Of a stretch of DNA of 64,000 nucleotides, positions 23,611 through 32,855 are shown piece after piece. Source of the DNA: Bacilli bacterium (GTDB lineage Bacteria > Bacillota_I > Bacilli_A > RF39 > UBA660). A model generated the notes under the pieces. The model had not been told where the DNA came from and did no database searches. It was given only the letters and a program-made list of their open reading frames with translations. The position numbers were made by a program, and so were the translations under genes. The stretch spans positions 127,629 to 191,628 of the forward strand of contig CAAGCO010000020.1 of the NCBI GenBank assembly GCA_900768345.1, read 5' to 3'. The stretch's first letter is position 1, and each line of letters starts with the position of its first letter.

Positions 23611-25098
23611 ATGGAAAGACAATTTACAGAGCAAGAATTAATTAGACGTGAAAAAGCTGAAAAGCTTCGTGAAGCTGGACTTGATCCATTTGGAGATAGA
23701 TTTGATAGAGACAGTTTTGCTGCTGATTTAAAAGAAAAATATGCTACAGTTAGTCATGAAGAATTTGAGAATATGGATGACACAGCTACAGTAGCAGGAA
23801 GAATTATGTTTATCCGTAAAATGGGTAAAGCATCATTCTTTAGTATTAAAGATAAAACAGGACCAATTCAAATATATATTTCAATTAATGATATAGGTGA
23901 AGAATCATATACTTTATTTAAGAGTGCAGACATCGGTGATATCGTAGGTGTGTATGGTAAAATCATGAAAACTAAGACTGGAGAACTTACTATTAAATGT
24001 TTAAAGTATACCCCACTTGTTAAAGCATTAAAACCATTACCTGAAAAGTTCCATGGACTTACTGATGTAGAAGAAAGATATAGAAGACGTTATGTTGATT
24101 TAATCATGAATGATGAATCTAAGAAAACAGCAATTTATAGATCAAAAATAATTAGTTGTATGAGAAGATTTATGGATGGTAGAGGATTCTTAGAAGTTGA
24201 AACGCCAGTTCTAAGTACTCTTTTAACTGGAGCTAGTGCGAGACCATTCGTAACACATCATAATGCTCAAGATTTAGATATGTATCTTCGTATAGCATTA
24301 GAGTTACCTCTTAAGAGATTACTAGTAGGTGGACTAGAAGCAGTATACGAAATTGGAAGATTATTTAGAAATGAAGGAATGGATACAACACATAATCCGG
24401 AATTCACGTCTATGGAAGCATATTTAGCATATTCAAACTTAGATGGCATGATGGAAATGACAGAAGCATTATACAAAACAATAGCTCATGAAGTATTTAA
24501 TAAAGAAGTATTTAACTGGAGAGGTAATGAAATAGATTTAGGACCAAGTTTCAGAAGAGTTACTATGGTTGATGCCATTAAAGAACAAACTGGAATAGAT
24601 TTCAGTAAAGAGTGGGAACTAGAAGACCTATTAAAATTATGTAAAGAACATGATATCGAATTAGAAGAACATGAAAAAGTATTTGGTCATATAGTAAATA
24701 AATTCTTTGAAAAATACGTAGAAGAAACATTAATTCAACCAACATTCTTATGTGGACATCCAATTGAAATAAGCCCACTTACTAAGAAAGATCCAAAAGA
24801 TCCAAGATTCGTTCAAAGATTTGAATTATTCGTTGGTGGAAAAGAAATGGCAAATGCATATACAGAACTTAATGACCCAGTAGATCAATTAGAAAGATTT
24901 GAAAATCAATTAAAAGAACAAGAACTTGGTAATGATGAAGCTAACGATATTGATATGGATTTTGTAGAAGCATTAGAATATGGTATGCCTCCAGCCGGTG
25001 GTATAGGATATGGAATTGATAGAACAGTTATGTTTTTTACTGAAAATGAATCAATTAGAGATGTTATTCTATTCCCAACTATGAAAGAGAGAAAATAA
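23611..25098 (+). CDS. lysS: Lysyl-tRNA synthetase (class II)
   Basis: A 495-aa LysRS-II: N-terminal OB-fold (VAGRIMFIRKMGKASFFSIKD), motif 2 (FRNEGMDTTHNPEFTSMEAY), and motif 3 (GIGYGIDRTVMFF). It charges tRNA-Lys. The ATG follows AGAAGGAG inside the end of the previous gene, 4 bases after its stop. No T-box of its own is present, so the Asp T-box may also set lysS expression unless an internal promoter exists. Confidence 0.97.
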   Translation: MERQFTEQELIRREKAEKLREAGLDPFGDRFDRDSFAADLKEKYATVSHEEFENMDDTATVAGRIMFIRKMGKASFFSIKDKTGPIQIYISINDIGEESYTLFKSADIGDIVGVYGKIMKTKTGELTIKCLKYTPLVKALKPLPEKFHGLTDVEERYRRRYVDLIMNDESKKTAIYRSKIISCMRRFMDGRGFLEVETPVLSTLLTGASARPFVTHHNAQDLDMYLRIALELPLKRLLVGGLEAVYEIGRLFRNEGMDTTHNPEFTSMEAYLAYSNLDGMMEMTEALYKTIAHEVFNKEVFNWRGNEIDLGPSFRRVTMVDAIKEQTGIDFSKEWELEDLLKLCKEHDIELEEHEKVFGHIVNKFFEKYVEETLIQPTFLCGHPIEISPLTKKDPKDPRFVQRFELFVGGKEMANAYTELNDPVDQLERFENQLKEQELGNDEANDIDMDFVEALEYGMPPAGGIGYGIDRTVMFFTENESIRDVILFPTMKERK

Positions 25099-25652
25099 TG
25101 GCTAAGGAAGTTAAAGTTATAGTAGAAAAAGAAAATAGTATTAAACCAGAAAATAATAATGGATATATTTTAGGCATCTTAGGTGCAGTCTTAGGTGGCC
25201 TAGTGGCAAGTTTACCTTGGATAATAATGTATGTATATCTAGAAATGATGTGGTCATTTATGGCGTTCTTAATAGGATATGGAGCATTTTTAGGATACAA
25301 ATTATTCAAAGGAAAAATGGATATCAAAGTTCCATATATAATTGGAATTGTTTCATTAGTGGTAATAGTTTTTACAACTCTATACGTAATACCTTCTTTG
25401 TTAGTAATTAAAGAAGGCGTAACACCAAGTTTTGAAGTATTAAAACTATTATATAGTAATTCAGAATTTGCAGGTGCAATAATACAAGACTTAATATTCG
25501 CTGTATTATTTACAGTTCTAGGAGTTAGTGGAATCTTTAAAACATTAAAAGAACAAGCAAAGAATGGTGAAGAATTAACGCTAAGAAAAACGCCTAAAGA
25601 AGAAAAAGATAACGAAAAAACTACTAAAAAAGATTCAAAAGAAGAAAAATAG
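25098..25652 (+). CDS. Four-helix membrane protein, 184 aa
   Basis: It overlaps the lysS stop by one base (TAATG). Four membrane helices are visible (about residues 23-40, 46-66, 78-98, 122-146), followed by a charged lysine/glutamate tail. It is not recognised as any named family. Coupling to lysS is positional; nothing indicates a functional link. Confidence 0.7.
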   Translation: MAKEVKVIVEKENSIKPENNNGYILGILGAVLGGLVASLPWIIMYVYLEMMWSFMAFLIGYGAFLGYKLFKGKMDIKVPYIIGIVSLVVIVFTTLYVIPSLLVIKEGVTPSFEVLKLLYSNSEFAGAIIQDLIFAVLFTVLGVSGIFKTLKEQAKNGEELTLRKTPKEEKDNEKTTKKDSKEEK

Positions 25653-25706
25653 TTGAAATTAAATTAAAAAGTATTATAATCATATATAGTTAAAAAGAGG
25701 GGATTC

Positions 25707-26387
25707 ATGAAAAAGGTTATAATATTTTTTATTTTAGCATTATTTTCTTTTTGTTTAGTATTTTTCAGCAAAACATATTTAAGAAAAAATGGCCTACTTA
25801 GATTTCATGGTTGGAATAGTGTTGATGACTTAATGATAGTTGCACATCCAGATGATGAAACACTATGGGGAAGCGAAGAATTACTAAAAAATAAATACTT
25901 AGTAGTTTGCATTACATGTGGAACTAATAAAAAACGTGAAAAAGAAATTGAAGCGGCTCTTAAAATATCAAAAGATAAATTAATAGTTTTAGATAAACCA
26001 GACAAAGTAAGAGGAAAAAGAAGTAATTGGAAAGGCTATAAAAAGCAAATAGAATATGAATTAAAATATATAATGAAAAAGAAAAAATGGAATACTATTG
26101 TAACACACAATCCTGAAGGAGAATATGGGCACATCCATCATAAAATGACAAATAAAATAGTTACAAAAGTATATAATCAAAATCAAAATGGAAAACTAAA
26201 ATATTTTGGTAAATATTTCTCTAAAAAAAGAATACATAAAAACAAAGGAGCAAGAGAAATACCAGAAGACATTTATGATATGAAAATGGAAATGATTGAT
26301 GTATATAAAAGTCAAGCGTTTATAAAAAATAGATTCAATCAAATGTATAAATATGAAAATTTAATAAATGCTGAAGATTGGAAATAA
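25707..26387 (+). CDS. PIG-L family deacetylase, membrane-anchored
   Basis: A 226-aa protein with an N-terminal hydrophobic segment (residues 3-18) and a PIG-L/LmbE domain: the zinc motif VAHPDDE and the distal THNPEGEYGHIHHKM. The family deacetylates N-acetylglucosaminyl groups of small molecules (bacillithiol precursor, glycolipids). With a signal anchor and no bacillithiol partner gene nearby, an envelope glycan or lipid substrate is more likely. The start follows AGAGGGG. Confidence 0.88.
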   Translation: MKKVIIFFILALFSFCLVFFSKTYLRKNGLLRFHGWNSVDDLMIVAHPDDETLWGSEELLKNKYLVVCITCGTNKKREKEIEAALKISKDKLIVLDKPDKVRGKRSNWKGYKKQIEYELKYIMKKKKWNTIVTHNPEGEYGHIHHKMTNKIVTKVYNQNQNGKLKYFGKYFSKKRIHKNKGAREIPEDIYDMKMEMIDVYKSQAFIKNRFNQMYKYENLINAEDWK

Positions 26388-26412
26388 ATAATAAAAATTA
26401 TGTCAAACTTTA

Positions 26413-26441
26413 TTGATATAATTTTTTTTGTTATGTATAAT
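26413..26441 (+). promoter_or_regulatory. Promoter of polC
   Basis: TTGATA (26413-26418), a 17-base spacer and TATAAT (26436-26441), 17 bases before the polC GTG. Confidence 0.85.
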
Positions 26442-26458
26442 TGAAGAGGGTGAGGTAA

Positions 26459-29400
26459 GTGAAAGACGATAAGTTAATTAGATTTTTTAATGCGATAGAT
26501 TTTAATAAAGAATATTTAAAATATTATGAAAATGCTTCTTTAAAAGAAGTACTTTTAAGACGCAAAGAAAATAGAATGACTATGGTTATTAATATAGATT
26601 CACTTCCTCCAATAGAAACTTTTAAAGAAACATATGAAAAAGGAAAAACATTAGAAGGAGCAGATGAAGTAAGATTCAAATTCATAGTAGAAAATAATAC
26701 ACTATTATTTAAAGAATATTTTGATTATTACTTTGATATTTTAGTAAGTAGATGTCCAATGCTTAATTGTATTGATAGAAACAAAATAACTTTTGAAAAT
26801 AATAAAATAAATATAGAAGTTTTAAATCCAGCAGAATATAACAAAATCGAAGAAATAAAAGAAAAAATAGAAATATTTATGAGTGATATGGGATTTGATG
26901 ATGTAGAAGTTAATCCTAATATAAACGAAGAAGAAAGAGAAAAGTTCAAAAAAGAATTAAATACTACTACTGAAAAAATAGTAAATAAAGAAGTAAGAAA
27001 AACTATTAAAGGAAATCCAATAGCGGGAGAAGCATCAGAAATAAAGAACTTAATAACTAACGAAGATAGAGTAGTATTAATAGCTAAAGTATTTGGTATT
27101 GATTCTAAAAGTACTCAAAGTGGATGGTTTATAATTACACTTAAATTAACTGATTACACTGATAGTATAGTGGCAAATATTTTCACAAAGAAACAAGAAG
27201 AATTTGATTATCTTCTTTCAAATATTAAAAAAGATAAATGGTATAAATTTAGAGGAAATATTAAATATAATCAAAGAAGCAATGATTATGAATTTGGTAT
27301 TAATGATATAGAAACATATGAAAAGAAAGAACAAAAATTAACAGATGATGCTGAAGTAAAAAGAGTAGAATTGCATGCTCATACAATGATGAGTCAAATG
27401 GATGGCGTTACTAAATTAGACCTTGGAGCACATACTTGTGAACTAGTAAGTAGAGCAATAGAAATGGGTTATAGAGGTGTGGCAATAACAGATCATAATG
27501 GATGCCAAGCTTTCCCTATAGCATATGGCATTATTCAAGGATATAATAAGAAACAAGAAGATCCTAGTAAGAAATTTAAAGGAATCTATGGAACAGAACT
27601 TACTTTAGTAGATGATACTGTAGAAATAGTAGTAAGACCATCAGATAAAACTCTTGAAGATACAACATTCGTAGTATACGATACAGAAACAACAGGTTTC
27701 AATGCAGCATCAGGAGATCAAATGATTGAAATCGGTGCTGTTAAAATACAAAATGGTGCAATAATAGATAGATTTGATGAATTCATTAATCCTGGAAGAC
27801 ATATTCCTGACAAAATTACTGAGCTTACTGAAATAACAGATGAAATGGTAAAAGATGCAGGTACTGAAGAAGAAGTAACAAAAAGATTCTTAGAGTGGAC
27901 AGGAGATGCACCAATGGTTGCTCATAACGCTAAATTCGATATTTCATTCATCGAAAGTGCTATGAGAAAATATAATCTAGGAGAATTTAAAAACACTGTT
28001 ATAGATACTTTAGAATTATCAAGAGCATTGGATCAAGGATTCGCAAGACATAGCTTATCAGCGTTAGTTAAAAGATATAATGTTCCATTTGATGAAGAAA
28101 GCCACCATAGAGCTGACTACGATGCAGAAGGAACAGCACTTGTATTCCATAAAATGTGTCAAAAACTAATAGGTCAAAACTATGAAAAAATAAGTGATTT
28201 AGAAAGATTAATTAGTAAAAATGAAATATATAAATTTGGTAGAACTTATCATTTTAATGCAATCGCACTAAACAGAACTGGTCTTAAAAACATGTTTAAA
28301 ATTATTTCTTTAGCAAACACTACATATTTATATAAAACACCTAGAATACTTAGAAGTAAATTAAATGAATTAAGAGAAGGATTACTTATAGGTAGTGGAT
28401 GTTATGAGTCAGAGGTATTTAAAGAAGCAAGAAGCAAAGATGGCGAAGAATTAACAAATATAATTAACTTCTATGATTACGTAGAAGTTCAACCACCAGA
28501 AGTATATGATCATTTAATACAAACGAGTGACTTTGCTAATACATTCGAATTAAAAAATCATATTAAGAAAGTAATTGAAGCTACTGCGTCAGCAGGTAAA
28601 ATGATAGTAGCCACAGGAGACGTGCATCACTTTACAAGAGAAGATAAAATATATAGAGAAATTATAGTAAATCAAAAAGTACCAGGTGGAGGAAGACACC
28701 CACTTGCTAAAAGTAACATTACAAATATACCATCACAACACTTTAGAACAACTAATGAAATGCTAAATGATTTTGATTTCTTAGATAAAGATTTAGCTTA
28801 TGAAATAGTAGTAACAAACACAAATAAGATTTGTGATATGGTCGGAGAATTCGAAGTTATTATAGATACGGGTGGTATTCCATTTAGTCCAAGAGTTAAA
28901 GCTGATGATGGACAAAGTTACTTAGATTGTCCAAGAGTTGTAACAGACCTAGTCTTTGAAAGAGCAAAAGAATGGTATGGAGATCCATTACCACATAATA
29001 TAGAAGAACGTATTTCAAAAGAACTATATGGAGATGCTATATTCAAATATTGGAATGATTTAATAAAATCACAAAATCCAGATATAATAGATGAAGAACT
29101 AGAAAAAGAAACATTTAAAAACTTACATGAAACATTACTTCAAGGATTTGATAGAGTAAAAGAACTAATCGGAGAAAGTGTTAAGAGTAAATGGACAGAA
29201 GAAGATGGAGAATTAAATGAAAAATCTCTAGCTAAAAAAGTTAAAAAGGAGCTAGGAGGTATTATTGGTGGAGGATTCGATCCAATATACTTAATTGCCC
29301 AAAGACTTGTTAAACACTCAAATGATGAAGGATACCTAGTAGGATCAAGAGGTTCTGTAGGTAGTAGTTTTGTTGCTACAATGATGGGTATAACTGAGGT

Positions 29401-31066
29401 TAATCCACTTCCGGCTCATTATAGATGTTCAAAATGTCAAACAAGTTTATTCTTAGATGAAGAAGGAAAACCATATGGAGCAGATTATTCAAGTGGTTTT
29501 GACCTTCCAGATAAAATTTGTCCAAACTGTGGCGAAAAAATGATTAAAGACGGACAAGATATGCCATTCGCAACATTCTTAGGATTTAATGCAGACAAAG
29601 TACCAGATATAGACCTTAACTTCTCAGATTTAAACCAAGCATCAGCTCATGAATATACGAAAGTATTGTTCGGTGTTGATAATGTATATAGAGCAGGAAC
29701 AATAGGTACAGTCGCAGAAAAAACAGCATATGGTTTCGTAAAAGGTTATTTTGAAGATAAAGGAATAATGGATAAAAGAAGTTGCGAAATAGAAAGACTT
29801 GCTATGGGATGTACTGGAGTTAAGAGAACAACAGGACAACATCCAGGTGGTATAGTAGTTGTACCAGATTATATGGATGTGTCAGACTTTACACCATTCC
29901 AATTTCCAGCAGATGATGTTAATTCAGCATGGAGAACAACACACTTTGATTACCATGCAATAGATGCAGACTTATTAAAACTAGATATATTAGGTCACTC
30001 AGATCCAACACAATTAAGACTTATACAAGATTTAAGCCATACAGATGTATCAAAAGTACCACTAGATGATAAAGACACAATGAGTATATTCACATCAACT
30101 AAAGTACTAGGTGTTACAAATGAAGAAATAATGTGTCCAACAGGTACACTTGGTATACCAGAGTTTGGTACACCATTTACAATTGGAATGGTTGCTGAAA
30201 CTAAACCAACAACATTCGCAGAACTTGTTAAAATATCAGGACTTTCTCATGGTACTGATGTTTGGTTAGGAAACGCAAGAGACTTATGTACACCAGATGA
30301 AACCGGAAAAATAAGAGTTCCATTCAAAGATGTTATTGGGTGTCGTGACGATATCATGGTATATCTAATGTATAAAGGAATGAAACCAATCAAAGCATTT
30401 AAGATAATGGAATTTGTTCGTAAAGGTAAAGCATCAAAAGATCCAACAACATGGGCAGATCATAGAAAAACTATGGAAGAAGCAGGAATAGAAGAATGGT
30501 TTATTGATTCATGTCAAAAAATCAAGTACATGTTCCCTAAAGCACACGCAGCAGCATACGTTACAAGTGCATTTAGAATAGCTTGGTATAAAGTGCATAT
30601 GCCGGCATACTTCTATGCTTCATGGTTCTCAACTAAAGCAACAGACTTTGATATAGAAGCAATGATCAAAGGATATGATGCTATTAAAAATAAAATAATC
30701 GAAATTAAAAATAAAGGATACGATGCAACTAATAAAGAAGCAGGACAACAAGAATGCTTAAACGTTGCTTTAGAAATGGCAGCAAGACACATAAGAGTAT
30801 CAGAATTTGACCTTTATAAATCAAAAGGCCTTACATTCGGAGTAGAAGACGATAAAACAATCATCCCACCATTCATAACAATAGATGGACTTGGTGAAAC
30901 AGTTGCTAAAAATATAGAAGCAGAAGCTAAGAAGAGACCGTTCATAAGTATTGAAGACTTCCAAAGTAGATGTAAAGTATCACAAACTCTAATAGATAAA
31001 ATGAGAGCAATGGGAATATTCAAAGGAATACCAGAAAGCTCACAACTTAGTTTATTTGATCTTTAA
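26459..31066 (+). CDS. polC: DNA polymerase III alpha subunit, PolC type
   Basis: A 1535-aa Gram-positive replicative polymerase. Order of domains: an N-terminal region and OB fold, the PHP domain starting with VELHAHTMMSQMDG (near residue 305), an inserted DEDD proofreading exonuclease (YDTETTGF near 408, then AHNAKFDISF), a zinc finger (CSKC near 990 and CPNC near 1020), and the polymerase core with PDIDLNF (near 1050). It is the main lagging/leading strand polymerase of low-GC Firmicutes. The length is above the usual ~1440. The start is GTG 26459 after AGAGGGTGAGG; it has its own promoter and terminator. Confidence 0.97.
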   Translation: MKDDKLIRFFNAIDFNKEYLKYYENASLKEVLLRRKENRMTMVINIDSLPPIETFKETYEKGKTLEGADEVRFKFIVENNTLLFKEYFDYYFDILVSRCPMLNCIDRNKITFENNKINIEVLNPAEYNKIEEIKEKIEIFMSDMGFDDVEVNPNINEEEREKFKKELNTTTEKIVNKEVRKTIKGNPIAGEASEIKNLITNEDRVVLIAKVFGIDSKSTQSGWFIITLKLTDYTDSIVANIFTKKQEEFDYLLSNIKKDKWYKFRGNIKYNQRSNDYEFGINDIETYEKKEQKLTDDAEVKRVELHAHTMMSQMDGVTKLDLGAHTCELVSRAIEMGYRGVAITDHNGCQAFPIAYGIIQGYNKKQEDPSKKFKGIYGTELTLVDDTVEIVVRPSDKTLEDTTFVVYDTETTGFNAASGDQMIEIGAVKIQNGAIIDRFDEFINPGRHIPDKITELTEITDEMVKDAGTEEEVTKRFLEWTGDAPMVAHNAKFDISFIESAMRKYNLGEFKNTVIDTLELSRALDQGFARHSLSALVKRYNVPFDEESHHRADYDAEGTALVFHKMCQKLIGQNYEKISDLERLISKNEIYKFGRTYHFNAIALNRTGLKNMFKIISLANTTYLYKTPRILRSKLNELREGLLIGSGCYESEVFKEARSKDGEELTNIINFYDYVEVQPPEVYDHLIQTSDFANTFELKNHIKKVIEATASAGKMIVATGDVHHFTREDKIYREIIVNQKVPGGGRHPLAKSNITNIPSQHFRTTNEMLNDFDFLDKDLAYEIVVTNTNKICDMVGEFEVIIDTGGIPFSPRVKADDGQSYLDCPRVVTDLVFERAKEWYGDPLPHNIEERISKELYGDAIFKYWNDLIKSQNPDIIDEELEKETFKNLHETLLQGFDRVKELIGESVKSKWTEEDGELNEKSLAKKVKKELGGIIGGGFDPIYLIAQRLVKHSNDEGYLVGSRGSVGSSFVATMMGITEVNPLPAHYRCSKCQTSLFLDEEGKPYGADYSSGFDLPDKICPNCGEKMIKDGQDMPFATFLGFNADKVPDIDLNFSDLNQASAHEYTKVLFGVDNVYRAGTIGTVAEKTAYGFVKGYFEDKGIMDKRSCEIERLAMGCTGVKRTTGQHPGGIVVVPDYMDVSDFTPFQFPADDVNSAWRTTHFDYHAIDADLLKLDILGHSDPTQLRLIQDLSHTDVSKVPLDDKDTMSIFTSTKVLGVTNEEIMCPTGTLGIPEFGTPFTIGMVAETKPTTFAELVKISGLSHGTDVWLGNARDLCTPDETGKIRVPFKDVIGCRDDIMVYLMYKGMKPIKAFKIMEFVRKGKASKDPTTWADHRKTMEEAGIEEWFIDSCQKIKYMFPKAHAAAYVTSAFRIAWYKVHMPAYFYASWFSTKATDFDIEAMIKGYDAIKNKIIEIKNKGYDATNKEAGQQECLNVALEMAARHIRVSEFDLYKSKGLTFGVEDDKTIIPPFITIDGLGETVAKNIEAEAKKRPFISIEDFQSRCKVSQTLIDKMRAMGIFKGIPESSQLSLFDL

Positions 31067-31090
31067 GAAGCTTAAAAGCTTCTTTTATTT
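31065..31090 (+). terminator. Terminator after polC
   Basis: AAGAAGCTT / AAGCTTCTT stem overlapping the stop codon, followed by TTATTTT. Confidence 0.8.
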
Positions 31091-31148
31091 TGTAAAAAAG
31101 AAGTGTTTTTGAAGTTTATGGCTAACTATAATAATAGGAGGTTATAAT

Positions 31149-31994
31149 ATGAAAGAAAATCAAATGCATTTAATAAACAAAATGTTTAATAGTGAAACAA
31201 TAAGAACTGTATGGAATAGGAAGGAACAAAAGTACTATATCAGTGTTATCGATATAGTTGGTGTTTTATCAGAGAGTAAAGATAAAAGAAAATACTGGAA
31301 TAAACTTAAACAAAGATTAAGAAACGAAGGAAATGAGTCGGTGACAAATTGTCACCAACTGAAATTAAAATCATCAGATGGTAAATATTATAATACTGAT
31401 GTTGTTGACATAGAAGGAATGTTTAGAATAATTGAGTCAATTCCAAGTAAAAATGCAGAACCTATAAAATTATGGTTAGCAAGACTAGGAAGAGAAAGAA
31501 TAGATGAAGTGTTTGACCCATCAATAACTGTACAACGAGCAATAGATACATATCGAGCTAAAGGATATGATGAAGAATGGATTATTAAAAGAATTAAAGG
31601 AATACAAGCTAGAAAAAAATTAACTGATATTTGGAAAGAAGGAGGAGTAACTAAAGAAGTAGAGTTCTCTATATTAACTAATGATATATATAAAGAATGG
31701 TCAGGCATGACAGCAAACGAATATAAAGAATTTAAAGGTTTAAGAAAAGAATCATTAAGAGATAATATGGATGAACTTGAAGTATTACTAGCGGACATAG
31801 GAGAAACAACAACAAGAAAACTTGCTGAAAAGCATAAACCTATCGGACTAGAAGAAAACAGGATAATTGCCAAAGAAGGTGGAACCATCGCAAACAATAC
31901 AAGAAAAGATATAGAATCAAGACTAGGAGAAAACATAGTTAATAAAAGTAACTCATTAAAATATGAGTATATAGATAATAATAAAATAGAATAG
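31149..31994 (+). CDS. BRO/phage antirepressor-like protein
   Basis: A 281-aa protein with a Bro-N-type N-terminal domain (IRTVWNRKEQKYYISVIDIVGVLSES, then KYWNKLKQRL and VVDIEGMFRIIESIPS). A helical region follows with the motif YRAKGYDEEWIIKRIKGIQARKKL. Such proteins occur in phages and also, singly, on chromosomes of gut bacteria. No integrase, terminase or capsid gene is nearby, so this is a lone domesticated or orphan gene. The start follows AGGAGG. Confidence 0.82.
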   Translation: MKENQMHLINKMFNSETIRTVWNRKEQKYYISVIDIVGVLSESKDKRKYWNKLKQRLRNEGNESVTNCHQLKLKSSDGKYYNTDVVDIEGMFRIIESIPSKNAEPIKLWLARLGRERIDEVFDPSITVQRAIDTYRAKGYDEEWIIKRIKGIQARKKLTDIWKEGGVTKEVEFSILTNDIYKEWSGMTANEYKEFKGLRKESLRDNMDELEVLLADIGETTTRKLAEKHKPIGLEENRIIAKEGGTIANNTRKDIESRLGENIVNKSNSLKYEYIDNNKIE

Positions 31995-32037
31995 AAAATA
32001 AATACAAACTTATGCTATAATATTACCTGGTGGTTAT

Positions 32038-32787
32038 ATGAAAATTGTAGTTTTAGGAAGTAGTAGTAGTGGAAACTCTACTTTTGTTAATATTGATAAT
32101 GTTAAATTTTTAATAGATGCAGGACTTCAATTTGGAAAACTAAAAGATGCTCTTTATAGCATTAATGAACGTCCTGAAGACTTGGACTTTATTATAGTGA
32201 CACATGCTCACTCAGACCATGTTAAAAGTGTTCATTCATTTAATAGAGTTTATAATACTAAAATATATATTTCTATTGAAACATTAAACGAATATAATAA
32301 AAAAGATTATATAAAAAACTATGAATTATTTGATGAACTAGATAATATTATGGGAATAAAGTTTACTAAAATACCAATAAGTCATGATAAAAAAGGATTT
32401 GGTTTCGTATTTGAAAAAGATGGCAAATCACTTGCTTATATGACTGATACTGGTATGATACATTCCAGATATCATGAGAAAATGAAAAATAAAACAGTAT
32501 ATTTACTTGAAAGTAATCACGATGTAGAAATGGAAATGAATGGTAACAAGTTTGAATATATTAAATACAGAAATATAGGTGATGAAGGACACTTATCTAA
32601 TGAAGACTGTGCTAAATATCTAAATCATTTTATAGGGCCTAATACAAAATATATAATGTTAGTACACATTAGTGAAAATGATAATACATATGAAAAAGCA
32701 TATGAAGCAAATAGGAAAGCAATAGATTCAAATATTCCGATATATGTAGCATATAAAGATAAATTAAGTGAAACTATAGAGGTATAA
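32038..32787 (+). CDS. MBL-fold metallo-hydrolase, YycJ/WalJ-like
   Basis: A 249-aa beta-lactamase-fold protein. It opens with VVLGSSSSGNSTFV, a YycJ hallmark, and has the zinc motif THAHSDH, followed by SHDKKGFGFVFE and DTGMI. In Bacillus the homologue sits with the WalKR system and is thought to act on DNA or cell-wall coordination; here no walRK genes adjoin. It precedes polA, which would fit a nuclease-like role, but that is inference. The ribosome site is CTGGTGG. Confidence 0.85.
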   Translation: MKIVVLGSSSSGNSTFVNIDNVKFLIDAGLQFGKLKDALYSINERPEDLDFIIVTHAHSDHVKSVHSFNRVYNTKIYISIETLNEYNKKDYIKNYELFDELDNIMGIKFTKIPISHDKKGFGFVFEKDGKSLAYMTDTGMIHSRYHEKMKNKTVYLLESNHDVEMEMNGNKFEYIKYRNIGDEGHLSNEDCAKYLNHFIGPNTKYIMLVHISENDNTYEKAYEANRKAIDSNIPIYVAYKDKLSETIEV

Positions 32788-32855
32788 CTAAAATATCTCT
32801 TTTTAATTGTTTATAAAATTCTTAAAATATAGTACAATAATAAAAGGTGAGGATT

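Noticed and set aside
31388..31936. Long open frame on the minus strand opposite the antirepressor-like gene
   Set aside because: It is a shadow of the plus-strand gene, serine/leucine-rich without ribosome site or family motif.
31149..31994. Prophage suggested by the BRO/antirepressor-like gene
   Set aside because: No integrase, terminase, portal, capsid or lysis gene is nearby; flanking genes are polC and walJ-like/polA with normal spacing.
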